A stretch of 64,000 nucleotides of DNA from Burkholderiales bacterium (GTDB lineage Bacteria > Pseudomonadota > Gammaproteobacteria > Burkholderiales > SG8-41): assembly GCA_020854035.1 (NCBI GenBank), contig JADZGE010000030.1, positions 1 through 64,000 on the forward strand, written 5' to 3'. The notes beneath the pieces were generated by a model. The model saw only the letters and a list, made by a program, of their open reading frames with translations, ran no database searches and was not told where the DNA came from. Within the stretch, counting starts at the first letter, position 1; each line of letters begins with the position of its first letter. This document shows positions 8,675-17,227 of this stretch, in pieces. A program made the translations under genes and the position numbers.

Positions 8675-10054
8675 ATGACCATCGTCGAACAACTCGCCGA
8701 CTATGCAGCGGGACTGCGCTACGAGGACCTGCCGCCGGAGGTGGTGCGGCAGGCGAAGCGGCTCATCGCCGACAGCATCGGGTGCGCGCTCGGGGGCCAC
8801 GCCAGCGAGCCCGCGACGATCGCGCAAGACATGGCTGCGACCGTCACGAGCACGCGTCCCGCCACCGTCATGGTGACTGGACGGCGCACGAGTCCCGATC
8901 TCGCCGCCTTCGCGAACGGCGTGATGATCCGCTTTCTCGACTTCAACGACGGCTATACCAGCACCGGCGAATCCGGTCATCCCAGCGACAGCATCGCCGC
9001 AGCGCTTGCCGCTGCCGAGATCGCGGGCCGCTCCGGCAAGGACCTGATCGCCGCGACCGTGCTGGCGTACGAGGTGTTCTGCCGGATCTGCGATGCGGCC
9101 GATCTCAAACCGCTCGGCTGGGACCACGTCACCGTGGGCGGCATCGCGAGCGCCGCCGCCGCTGCGAAGCTCCTCGGCCTCGAGGGGCGCCGGCTCGCGG
9201 AGGCGCTCAACCTCGCCATCGCGCCCAATATCGCGCTCTACCAGACGCGCATCGGTCACGTTTCGATGTGGAAAGGCTGCGCCTACGCCAACGCGAGCCG
9301 CAACGCGCTTTTCGCCGCGCTGCTCGCCGAGCGCGGGATGACGGGCCCAGCGCCAATCTTCGAGGGCGTCGGCGGCTATTTCAAGGCGGTGACCCGCGCG
9401 CCGTTCGCGCTCGAGGCGCTGGGCGGGCGCGGGCATCCCTACAAGATCATGGAGTGCAGCATCAAGCGCTTCCCGCTCGGACAGTATTCCCAGACGGTGG
9501 TGGAGGCCGCGCTTGAGGCGCGCGCGAGGGCCGGGCCGGATGCCGCGATCGAGGAGGTTCGCATCGAAACGTGCTCGACCGCGGTGCGGTTGATGGCGGG
9601 TGATCCGGACAAGTGGGAGCCCGAGACGCGCGAGACCGCCGACCACAGCATGCCCTACACGGTGGCGGTCGCGTTGATTCACGGCGAGGTCGCGGACCAC
9701 CATTTCGGCAACGAGTACCTGCGCGATCCGGACATCCGCGCCCTTGCGCGGCGGGTGAAGGTCGCGGCGACGGCGGAAGCCGACAGCCGGATGCCGGAGG
9801 CGATGCTGTGCCGGCTGGCGCTGTTGACGAAACGCGGCGAGAGCATCCCGGCGACCGTGGAGTACCACCGGGGTCACTGGAAGAATCCGATGTCGGACGG
9901 CGAAGTGGAGGCGAAGTTCCGGCGGCTCGCTGCAACCGTGCTGCCGTCGAGCTCGGCCGATCGCCTGCTGGAAACGCTGTGGCACCTCGAGTCCGAGGAC
10001 AACGCCGGCGCTCTCATCGGACTTGCCGTGGCCGGCGCGCCCACCGGCCGCTGA
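8675..10054 (+). CDS. MmgE/PrpD family protein
   Basis: The 459-residue protein matches the MmgE/PrpD fold. It has an N-terminal helical domain (VVRQAKRLIADSIGCALGG), the substrate-loop region FLDFNDGYTSTGESGHPSD, and the lid with SIKRFPLGQYSQ. Known members are 2-methylcitrate dehydratase, cis-aconitate decarboxylase and iminodisuccinate epimerase. The histidine after SG in the loop is retained. It overlaps nothing and is followed 6 bp later by the APH-type kinase, so the two are probably co-transcribed. A second copy lies at 47.4 kb. The exact substrate is unknown. Confidence 0.9.
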   Translation: MTIVEQLADYAAGLRYEDLPPEVVRQAKRLIADSIGCALGGHASEPATIAQDMAATVTSTRPATVMVTGRRTSPDLAAFANGVMIRFLDFNDGYTSTGESGHPSDSIAAALAAAEIAGRSGKDLIAATVLAYEVFCRICDAADLKPLGWDHVTVGGIASAAAAAKLLGLEGRRLAEALNLAIAPNIALYQTRIGHVSMWKGCAYANASRNALFAALLAERGMTGPAPIFEGVGGYFKAVTRAPFALEALGGRGHPYKIMECSIKRFPLGQYSQTVVEAALEARARAGPDAAIEEVRIETCSTAVRLMAGDPDKWEPETRETADHSMPYTVAVALIHGEVADHHFGNEYLRDPDIRALARRVKVAATAEADSRMPEAMLCRLALLTKRGESIPATVEYHRGHWKNPMSDGEVEAKFRRLAATVLPSSSADRLLETLWHLESEDNAGALIGLAVAGAPTGR

Positions 10055-10060
10055 CGCATC

Positions 10061-11125
10061 GTGCGGCTGGACGATCCCGAAACGCGCAGGCGCCTGGAGG
10101 ATTTCATCCGTGGTGCCTCGGGGGCCGCTACGGTCGCGATCGCGGTGCTCGAGCGCATGAGCGGGGGGGCGGTCCAGGAGAACTGGGCGCTCGACGTCCG
10201 CCTCGACGGCGAGCCGCGCCGCTGGGTGCTGCGCACCGACGCCGCGGCGACGGTGCGGGAGAGCCTCACGCGCGCGCAGGAATTCGCCGTGTTGAGGGCG
10301 GTGCACGATGGGGGCGTGCTTGCTCCGCAACCGCTGTACCTCTGCGAGGACACCGCCGTGACGGGTCGCCAGTTCTTCATCATGACCCGGCTCCCGGGCG
10401 TGGCGGCGGGGCACAGGGTGACGCGGGAAACTACGCTCGTGCCGGACCCGGCGCTGCTCGCGCGTCAACTCGCGGCGAACCTCGCCCGGCTGCACCGGAT
10501 TCGTCCGCCGCATGCCGGACTGGATTTTCTTCCCGTCATGCTCGCGTGCGATTGCATCACCCACTATCGTCGCTACCTCGACACGCTGTCCGAGCCGTAT
10601 CCCGTGCTGGAATGGGGCCTGCGCTGGTGCGAGTTGAACGCGCCGGCGAACGAGGACGTGACGCTCGTCCACCGCGACTACCGCACCGGAAACTACCTCG
10701 TTCACGACGGACACCTCGCGGGCGTCCTTGACTGGGAGTTCCCGGCGTTCGGCAACCCGATCGAGGACGTCGGCTGGCTCTGCGCGCGCCACTGGCGCTT
10801 CGCCCGGCCGGACCGCGAACTGGGCGGCATCGCCCCGGTCGGGGATTTCGTGTCCGAGTACGAACGCGTCTCGGGCCGCCGGGTGGTGCCGGGCGCGTTG
10901 CGCTACTGGCAGGTCATGGCGAACGTGCGCTGGGCGGTGATCGCGCTGCAGCAACTGGAGCGGTACTTGTCCGGAGCGCAACCCTCCCTGGAACTCGCGC
11001 TGACGGGTCACGTGGTCGGGCAGGTCGAGTGGGAACTCCTGCGGCTCACCGGCGAGCGGGAACCGGAGGCGCGATTCCCCGTTCCTTCTCCCGCTCCCGG
11101 GCGGGGAGGCGCGCTGGGCGAATGA
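10061..11125 (+). CDS. APH-family phosphotransferase (ACAD10/11 kinase-domain-like)
   Basis: The 354-residue protein has the APH catalytic loop HRDYRTGNYLV and the metal-binding LDWEFPAFGNPIEDVGW. The lysine-bearing N-lobe is less clear. The GTG start follows the PrpD stop by 6 bp. Proteins of this type adjoin DUF6285 and acyl-CoA dehydrogenase genes and resemble the kinase domain of eukaryotic ACAD10/ACAD11, which phosphorylates 4-hydroxyacyl-CoA. A small-molecule hydroxyacyl substrate is therefore more likely than an antibiotic. Context: DUF6285, acyl-CoA ligase and ACAD10/11-like genes follow on the same strand. Confidence 0.87.
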   Translation: MRLDDPETRRRLEDFIRGASGAATVAIAVLERMSGGAVQENWALDVRLDGEPRRWVLRTDAAATVRESLTRAQEFAVLRAVHDGGVLAPQPLYLCEDTAVTGRQFFIMTRLPGVAAGHRVTRETTLVPDPALLARQLAANLARLHRIRPPHAGLDFLPVMLACDCITHYRRYLDTLSEPYPVLEWGLRWCELNAPANEDVTLVHRDYRTGNYLVHDGHLAGVLDWEFPAFGNPIEDVGWLCARHWRFARPDRELGGIAPVGDFVSEYERVSGRRVVPGALRYWQVMANVRWAVIALQQLERYLSGAQPSLELALTGHVVGQVEWELLRLTGEREPEARFPVPSPAPGRGGALGE

Positions 11126-11161
11126 TGCCATGGGTATTTCCCGGGAACCCGCGCAGGAGGC

Positions 11162-11593
11162 ATGATGAACGACCGTCCCGACGCGCGGAACCTGCTCGAG
11201 ACCGCCCGTCGCGCGCTCGCGAGCGAGATCCTTCCGGCGCTGCCGGAGGAACTGCGTTACACGGCGCTGATGATCGGCAATGCCATGGCGACCGCCGCGC
11301 GGGAGATCGCGGCCGGGGAGGCGCCGCTCGAGGCGGAGCGGGAGCGGTTGCGCGGGTTGCTGGGTGAAACCGGCGCGCCCGCCTCCGGACGCGTGCTGCG
11401 CGCGGCGGTGCGGGACTATAATCGGCGGCTGGCTGTAGCGATACGTACCGGGCGGTTCGACGGGGAGGGACGCGCTGCGATGCTGGAGCACCTGCGCCTT
11501 GCGACCGAGGCAAAGCTCGCCGTCTCCAATCCGAGGTTCCTGAATCAGTCGCCGACGGCAGCCGACACACACCCACGGGCGCGCGAGCCTTGA
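11162..11593 (+). CDS. DUF6285 domain-containing protein
   Basis: The 143-residue helical protein fits DUF6285, a family I know only from its frequent place next to APH-type kinase and acyl-CoA dehydrogenase genes. Recognisable stretches are ARRALASEILPALPEELRY and the Arg-rich VLRAAVRDYNRRLAVAIRTG. It has no signal peptide or catalytic motif I can name. AGGAGGC sits just before the tandem ATG ATG start. It may be a partner or assembly factor for the kinase, which is an inference from the constant neighbourhood. The last 15 residues look non-conserved. Confidence 0.75.
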   Translation: MMNDRPDARNLLETARRALASEILPALPEELRYTALMIGNAMATAAREIAAGEAPLEAERERLRGLLGETGAPASGRVLRAAVRDYNRRLAVAIRTGRFDGEGRAAMLEHLRLATEAKLAVSNPRFLNQSPTAADTHPRAREP

Positions 11594-11648
11594 ACCCGTC
11601 CGCGTGCGCGCGCGTCGGTCCGCGGCTCGTCGAGGGGAGTGCGCGCGC

Positions 11649-13214
11649 ATGATCGCGCCGGCGGCCTTCGAGCCGCTTTCGCCCGGCGCGTTCCTGCTGC
11701 GCTCGGGGCGGGTCTACGCGGACCGCATCGCCGTCGTCGACGGCGGGTTCTCCGCGACCTACGCCCGGTTCCTCGACCGCTGCCTGCGCCTCGCCGGGGC
11801 GCTGCGCGCAATGGGCGTCGCCGAGGGCGGACGGGTCGCGGTGCTCGCTCCCAATACGCACGTCATGCTGGAGGCGCACTACGGCGTGCCGTACGCGGGC
11901 GCGGTGCTCGTCGCCCTCAATACCCGGCTCACCAGCACCGACCTCGCCGGGATCGTCGCCCACAGCGGGGCGGGCGTGCTGATCTACGACCACGAATTCG
12001 AAGCCGTCGCGCGCGAGATCGCGGCGCAGGCGGGCGGCGACCTGCGGCTGGTGCGCGCCGGCCGCGCGGACGACCAGTACGAACGACTGCTCGATGCGGC
12101 GGCGCCGTGGCAGCGCGCGGTGGCGGACGAGCGCGGGCTGATTTCGATCAATTACACGAGCGGCACCACCGGCCGTCCGAAGGGCGTCATGTACCACCAC
12201 CGCGGCGCCTATCTGCAAGCGCTCGCGATGACGCTCGGGGCACGGCTCGACGCCGAGAGCGTCTTCCTGTGGACGCTGCCGATGTTTCACTGCAACGGCT
12301 GGTGCTTCCCATGGGCGGTGACCGCGGCCGGCGCCACGCACCTGTGCCTGCGTCGGTTCGACGCGGGGCAGGTGTGGAAGCTCATCCACGAGTCCGGCGT
12401 CACGCATTTCAACTGCGCGCCCACGGTGCTCGTGATGCTCGCCTGGCACTCCGGGGCGCGCGCGCCGGGACGCACGGTGCGCGTCGCGACCGGCGGCGCG
12501 CCGCCGACGCCGGCGATACTCGAGCGCATGGCCATGCTCGGCGTGGAGGTGACGCATCTCTACGGGCTTACCGAAACGTTCGGGCCGGCCGCGATCTGCG
12601 AGTGGCGCGGCGACTGGAGCCGGCTCGGGATCGAAGAGCAGGCGCGGCTGAAAGCGCGGCAGGGCGTGGGCAACGTCGTGTCGCGGGAGCTGCGGGTAGT
12701 GGATGGCGCGGGGCGGGACGTGCCGGCCGATGGCGCGACGCTCGGCGAGATCGCGCTGCGCGGCAACAACGTGATGCTGGGTTACTATCGGGACGAGATC
12801 GCGACCCGCAAGGCGATACCGGACGGCTGGTTCCGGACGGGGGATCTCGGCGTGATGCATCCCGACGGCTACGTCGAGATTCGCGACCGCTCGAAGGACA
12901 TCATCCTCTCGGGCGGGGAGAATATCGCGTCGATCGAAGTGGAGCGCGAGCTCTCCGCGCACCCCGCGGTGATGGAGGCCGCGGTCGTGGCGGCACCGGA
13001 CGAGAAGTGGGGCGAGGTGCCGGTGGCGTTCGTGACGTTGCAGGAGGGCGCGGCCGCGACGGCCGGGGAGCTCATCGCGTACGCCCGCGGGCGCATGGCG
13101 CACTTCAAGGTGCCCGCGCGCGTGGTGTTCGGCGAGCTGCCGAAGAACGCGACGGGCAAGATCCAGAAGTTCGTGCTGCGCGAGCGCGCGCGGACCATAA
13201 TGCAGGAGAAATAG
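11649..13214 (+). CDS. AMP-dependent acyl-CoA synthetase/ligase
   Basis: The 521-residue ANL-family enzyme has the P-loop YTSGTTGRPKGVMYHH, the YGLTETFGPA motif, the hinge GWFRTGDLGVM and the C-terminal KNATGKIQKFVLR lysine motif. It activates a carboxylic acid to its CoA ester through an acyl-adenylate. The ATG chosen follows GAGGGGAG and removes a 15-residue Arg-rich extension. It lies between DUF6285 and an ACAD10/11-like dehydrogenase, so it probably supplies the acyl-CoA handled by the kinase and dehydrogenase. A related synthetase is at 52.5 kb. Chain-length specificity cannot be read from the sequence. Confidence 0.93.
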   Translation: MIAPAAFEPLSPGAFLLRSGRVYADRIAVVDGGFSATYARFLDRCLRLAGALRAMGVAEGGRVAVLAPNTHVMLEAHYGVPYAGAVLVALNTRLTSTDLAGIVAHSGAGVLIYDHEFEAVAREIAAQAGGDLRLVRAGRADDQYERLLDAAAPWQRAVADERGLISINYTSGTTGRPKGVMYHHRGAYLQALAMTLGARLDAESVFLWTLPMFHCNGWCFPWAVTAAGATHLCLRRFDAGQVWKLIHESGVTHFNCAPTVLVMLAWHSGARAPGRTVRVATGGAPPTPAILERMAMLGVEVTHLYGLTETFGPAAICEWRGDWSRLGIEEQARLKARQGVGNVVSRELRVVDGAGRDVPADGATLGEIALRGNNVMLGYYRDEIATRKAIPDGWFRTGDLGVMHPDGYVEIRDRSKDIILSGGENIASIEVERELSAHPAVMEAAVVAAPDEKWGEVPVAFVTLQEGAAATAGELIAYARGRMAHFKVPARVVFGELPKNATGKIQKFVLRERARTIMQEK

Positions 13215-13240
13215 CCGCAGAGACGCAGAGTGCGCAGAGG
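13215..13240. repeat. cgcagag-type short repeat, left arm
   Basis: Three degenerate copies of gcagag occur directly after the acyl-CoA ligase stop. An inverted partner (ggtctctgcggctccgcgg) lies at 13332-13350, just before the next start codon. The 148-bp spacer is thus bracketed by inverted copies of the same motif. Confidence 0.5.
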
Positions 13241-13362
13241 AGTTCGGCATGGCGCGAAGTTCACGCGCCGGCCGGGATCGTGGCGGCGCACCGTATTGCG
13301 TGCAACGTGCTGCCGGACGGATTTTCCATGCGGTCTCTGCGGCTCCGCGGCAAATAACCGCC

Positions 13363-14559
13363 ATGGATCTCACGCTGCCCTCCCACATCGAGGACTACCG
13401 CCGCCGTTACCGGGACTTCGTTGCGGAGCACCTGCTGCCGGTCGAAGCCGACCCTGCCGCGCGCGACGAGCACGAGAACGTCCGCCTCGAGGTCCTCGAG
13501 CCGCTGCGCGGGAAGGCGAAGGCCGCCGGACTGTGGGCGCCGCAGATGCCGAAGGCGCGCGGGGGGCAGGGATTGTCCGTTGTCGGCATGGCGGCGTGCT
13601 ACGAGGAGATGAACTACTCGATTTTCGGTCCGGTGACGTTCAACTGTGCGGCGCCGGACGACGGCAACATGATCGTGCTCGAGAAAATCGGCACGGAGGA
13701 GCAGAAGGCGCGCTGGCTGCAGCCGATCGTGGACGGGAAGGTGCGCTCGTCCATCGTCATGACCGAGCCCGAGCCGGGGGCGGGGTCCGACCCCACCATG
13801 ATGCTGACGACGGCGGAGCCGAAGGGCGACCGGTGGGCGATCCGGGGTCGGAAGTGGTTCATCACCGGTGCCGGCGTCGCGCAGCACTTCATCCTCGTCG
13901 CGAAAACTTCCGGGGACCGGCGCAAGGGGCTGACGGCGTTTCTCTTCGATCGCGACCAGCCGGGCTGGAGCATCGTGCGGCGGATCCCGATCATGGGGCC
14001 GGAGGAGCATGGCGGCCACTGCGAGCTCGAGTTCGACGGGCTCGAGATTCCCGATTCGAACCGTCTGATGGGCATCGGGGACGGGCTGAAGGTCACGCAG
14101 ATCCGCCTCGGCACCGCGCGCCTCACGCACTGCATGCGCTGGCTGGGGCTTGCCCGGCGCTCGATGGACATCGCGGCCGAGTACGTGTCGCGGCGCGGGG
14201 CCGACGGCGGCAAGCTCGCCGAGCGCGAGAGCGTGCGCCTGCTCCTCGGGGAAGTCGCGATGCAGATCGAGATCGGGCGGCTCCTCGTCATGCGTGCGGC
14301 GGCGAGGCTCGACCGGGGCGAGTTCGCGCGCAAGGAAATTTCGATGGCGAAGGTCGCCGTCGCCGACGTGCTGCACAAGGCGGCCGATACGGCGATACAG
14401 TTGAACGGCGCGCGGGGCTACTCGAAGGACACGGTGCTGGAATGGATCTACCGCTACGCGCGGCAGGCGCGGCTCGTGGACGGGGCGTCCGAGGTGCACC
14501 GCATGGTGCTGGCGCGCTTTTACATGCAGGAGCGGAACGATTTCTGGTCGTGGTACTGA
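13363..14559 (+). CDS. ACAD10/ACAD11-like acyl-CoA dehydrogenase
   Basis: The 398-residue protein has SSIVMTEPEPGAGSDPTMM and RKWFITGA in the FAD domain and ends with QARLVDGASEVHRMV. The DGxxEVH form at the active-site helix is typical of the ACAD10/11 branch rather than the usual EGT motif. In eukaryotes that branch is fused to an APH kinase and eliminates phosphate from 4-phosphohydroxyacyl-CoA. Here the kinase is a separate gene three positions upstream. The start is the ATG before DLTLPSHIEDY, which gives the family length. Co-transcription with the ligase is likely despite the repeat-filled spacer. Confidence 0.92.
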   Translation: MDLTLPSHIEDYRRRYRDFVAEHLLPVEADPAARDEHENVRLEVLEPLRGKAKAAGLWAPQMPKARGGQGLSVVGMAACYEEMNYSIFGPVTFNCAAPDDGNMIVLEKIGTEEQKARWLQPIVDGKVRSSIVMTEPEPGAGSDPTMMLTTAEPKGDRWAIRGRKWFITGAGVAQHFILVAKTSGDRRKGLTAFLFDRDQPGWSIVRRIPIMGPEEHGGHCELEFDGLEIPDSNRLMGIGDGLKVTQIRLGTARLTHCMRWLGLARRSMDIAAEYVSRRGADGGKLAERESVRLLLGEVAMQIEIGRLLVMRAAARLDRGEFARKEISMAKVAVADVLHKAADTAIQLNGARGYSKDTVLEWIYRYARQARLVDGASEVHRMVLARFYMQERNDFWSWY

Positions 14560-14593
14560 CGGAACAACGGAACCCTCCGCCGGCGGAGAAATC

Positions 14594-15760
14594 ATGTACC
14601 TGCTGGAATCGATTGTCGTGACCCAGGACGAGCTGACGCGGTGGCGCCGCGACATCCACGCGCACCCGGAACTCGGCTTCGAGGAGAGCCGTACCGCCGG
14701 GATCGTCTCCGGGAGGCTGCGCGAGTTCGGCTGCGAAGTTCACACCGGAATCGGACGCACCGGCGTGGTCGGGGTGCTGCGCGCCGGCAACGGGTCGCGG
14801 AAGATCGGGCTGCGGGCCGACATGGACGCACTGCCCATCCACGAGGCCAACGCGTTCGAACATCGTTCGACGCACCCGGGGAAGATGCACGCCTGCGGCC
14901 ACGACGGCCACACCACGATGCTGCTCGCGGCCGCGCGCTACCTCGCGCAGACCCGGCGATTCGACGGGACGGTGCATTTCATCTTCCAGCCCGCCGAGGA
15001 AGGGCAGGGCGGCGCGCAGGCCATGATCGCGGACGGTCTCTTCGAGCGTTTCCCCTGCGACGCCGTGTTCGGCATGCACAACCGCCCGGGGCTGGCGCTG
15101 GGGAAATTCGCAGTGCGTTCCGGCCCGATGATGGCCGGCGGTGCTTTCTTCGACATCGAGATCACCGGCAGGGGCGCGCATGGGGCCCGGCCCGAGACCG
15201 GCGTGGATCCGGTGCTCGCCGCCGCGCACCTCACCACCGCTCTGCAGGCGATCGTCGCGCGCAACGTCCCCCCGGTGCAGACCGCCGTACTCTCGGTGAC
15301 GATGGTTCACGCGGGCGACGCCTACAACGTGATTCCGCAGACCGCGCGATTGTCGGGCACGGTGCGCGCGTTCTCGCGCGAGGTGATGACCACGATCGAG
15401 CAGTCGATGAAGCGCATTGCCGAAGGCGTCACGCAGGCATTCGGCGCCCGCTGCATGGTCGATTTCCGGGTGATCTATTCGCCGACCGTAAACAACGCCG
15501 AGGCGGCGGACTTCGCCGCGAAGATCTGCGCGGAAGTCGTGGGGGCGGAAAACGTCGAGCGCAACCCGCCGCTGATCATGGCGTCCGAGGATTTCTCCTT
15601 CATGCTGGAAAAGGCTCCGGGCTGCTATTTCAACATCGGCAACGGCGCCGGCGAGGGTTCGTGCGAGGTGCACAACCCCGGATACGACTTCAACGACGAG
15701 GCTCTGCCGCTCGGCGCGACGGTGTTCGCGCGCATCGTGGAACGATGGCTCGGCCGGTGA
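14594..15760 (+). CDS. M20D amidohydrolase (hippurate hydrolase-like)
   Basis: The 388-residue enzyme carries the M20D metal-binding set: LRADMDALPI, HACGHDGHTTML, QPAEEGQGGAQAMI, and a histidine in FGMHN. The lid domain starts near GAFFDIEITGRGAHG. Family members hydrolyse N-acyl amino acids such as hippurate or indole-acetyl amino acids. There is no signal peptide. It begins 34 bp after the ACAD gene, and its stop overlaps the GTG of the next, damaged, secreted-protein gene (GTGA), indicating the operon once continued. Confidence 0.93.
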   Translation: MYLLESIVVTQDELTRWRRDIHAHPELGFEESRTAGIVSGRLREFGCEVHTGIGRTGVVGVLRAGNGSRKIGLRADMDALPIHEANAFEHRSTHPGKMHACGHDGHTTMLLAAARYLAQTRRFDGTVHFIFQPAEEGQGGAQAMIADGLFERFPCDAVFGMHNRPGLALGKFAVRSGPMMAGGAFFDIEITGRGAHGARPETGVDPVLAAAHLTTALQAIVARNVPPVQTAVLSVTMVHAGDAYNVIPQTARLSGTVRAFSREVMTTIEQSMKRIAEGVTQAFGARCMVDFRVIYSPTVNNAEAADFAAKICAEVVGAENVERNPPLIMASEDFSFMLEKAPGCYFNIGNGAGEGSCEVHNPGYDFNDEALPLGATVFARIVERWLGR

Positions 15761-16174
15761 CTCGGCGAATCCGCACGCGTCGATTTCATTCCGGCAGGGC
15801 GGCGCTCCTCCTGCTGCTCGTCACGACGAGCGCCGCACCCGCGCGCGCCGATCACGACACCGCGGAGACCATACTGGGAGCGTGGAAGCGCTACCAGCAG
15901 CGCCTGCACGTGCTGGCGCCGGCGAGGAACGTGCGGCCACCCGGGCCAGGCGGCGACAGCCACGGCGCGCAGCGCCTGGCGGAGGGGGCGAAGCTCCTTC
16001 TTCGCAACACGCTTTCGCTCGTCATCATCGAGAACGGGCCGCAACCCGTGGCTGTTCGGGCACGGCGGACAGCGCGTCGGAGTGAACGTCGCGGTCGGCC
16101 GGATACTCCCCACGAACGGCTACAGGCAGTGGCGCGGCTTCGACGTCGACGCGCAGGCGCTGCTGGCGAAATGA
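15757..16174 (+). pseudogene. frameshifted small secreted protein
   Basis: A GTG overlapping the previous stop opens a frame with a signal peptide (a run of leucines ending at APARA). It continues as DHDTAETILGAWKRYQQR to LSLVIIENG. Plausible coding sequence then resumes in the next frame (PWLFGHGGQRVGVNV to a TGA after LLAK) with composition like a real protein end. The switch falls between about 16030 and 16050. This looks like one reading-frame change in a roughly 140-residue periplasmic protein of unknown family. A sequencing error is possible. I recognise no domain. Confidence 0.45.
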
Positions 16175-16207
16175 CGGACTGCGGCATACTTCAGGGGGGA
16201 AACGGCC

Positions 16208-17200
16208 ATGCTTGGAGACTCCAGCAGCAGAATCGCGGGCACGCCCCTCCTGGTTGCGCTCGCATTGCATGCGGTGCTCGCATCGTTTCCGGCGCAGGGT
16301 CAGGGCTTTCCGAACCGGCCCGTGCGCCTGCTCGTCCCGTTCGCGGCGGGCGGCGGGGCGGACACGCTCTCGCGCATTCTCGCGCCGAGACTCCACGAGT
16401 CGCTCGGCCAGCCGTGGGTGGTGGACAATCGCGGCGGCGCCGCCGGCAACCTCGCGGCGGAGACCGTCGCGCGGGCCGCGCCCGACGGCCACACGGTGTT
16501 CATGGGATTCAGCACCGTGCTGACGGTAAATCCCTCCCTCTACAAGCTGCCCTACAGCGTCGAAAAGGATCTGCTGCCCGTGACGCTGCTCGCGACCGCC
16601 CAGTACATACTGGTCGTGCACTCGAGCGTGCCTGCCGGGAGTCTTCAGGGGCTGATTGCGCTTGCCAAGTCGAAGCCGCGCTCGCTCAACTATGCGTCGG
16701 CCGGCGTCGGCAGCCCGTTGCACCTTGCCGCCGAACTTTTCAAGAAGCGCGCGGGGGTGGACCTCGTTCACATTGCCTACAAGGGTGGAGGACCCGCAGC
16801 TGCCTCCGTGCTCGCGGGCGAAACGCAGGTGCTCTTTGGCAGCGTCGCCTCGTCCATGCCGCATGTGAAGTCGGGGCGCCTGAAGGCGCTTGCCACGACC
16901 GGGGCAAGGCGCGCGAAGATTGCGCCGGATCTGCCCACCATTGCCGAGTCGGGATTCCCGGGATTCGACGTGGGTTCCTGGTACGCGCTGCTCGTGCCGG
17001 CAGGAACGCCAGCGGCCGTCGTGAAGCGGATGCGGGAGGCCGCGATTGCCGCGGTGGCACTGCCGGACGTCGCCGCAGCAATGGCCCGGCAGGGGCTCGA
17101 GGCCGAAACCGGCACGCCGCAGGCGCTCGCGGCGCGCATCAGGTCGGAGACTGCCGTGTGGGCGGGCGTCATCAGGGACGCGGGCATCAAGGCGGAGTAG
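16208..17200 (+). CDS. Bug-family TTT periplasmic substrate-binding protein
   Basis: The 330-residue protein has a signal peptide (hydrophobic ALALHAVLASF, cleavage near GQG). Diagnostic Bug segments follow: PVRLLVPFAAGGGADTLSR, VDNRGGAAGN, ARAAPDGHTV, and IAYKGGGPAAA in the ligand-binding cleft. It captures a small carboxylate in the periplasm. CAGGGGGG precedes the ATG. It is followed 27 bp later by another Bug gene that is clearly divergent in sequence, so this is not a fresh tandem duplication. No TctA/TctB genes lie within 26 kb. Confidence 0.93.
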   Translation: MLGDSSSRIAGTPLLVALALHAVLASFPAQGQGFPNRPVRLLVPFAAGGGADTLSRILAPRLHESLGQPWVVDNRGGAAGNLAAETVARAAPDGHTVFMGFSTVLTVNPSLYKLPYSVEKDLLPVTLLATAQYILVVHSSVPAGSLQGLIALAKSKPRSLNYASAGVGSPLHLAAELFKKRAGVDLVHIAYKGGGPAAASVLAGETQVLFGSVASSMPHVKSGRLKALATTGARRAKIAPDLPTIAESGFPGFDVGSWYALLVPAGTPAAVVKRMREAAIAAVALPDVAAAMARQGLEAETGTPQALAARIRSETAVWAGVIRDAGIKAE

Positions 17201-17227
17201 CTGCTGGGAAGTGACGAACGCAGGCGA

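Noticed and set aside
10061..11125. Aminoglycoside resistance gene
   Set aside because: The APH motifs are shared by many small-molecule kinases, and the CoA-pathway context points to a hydroxyacyl substrate.
11417..11422. TATAAT inside the DUF6285 gene as a promoter
   Set aside because: It lies within a conserved coding stretch with no -35, and the next gene starts 230 bp downstream with its own ribosome-binding site.
8651..11650. A 999-codon open frame on the minus strand
   Set aside because: It mirrors the PrpD, APH and DUF6285 genes; its composition is Arg/His-rich with no domain, as expected for an antisense frame in GC-rich DNA.
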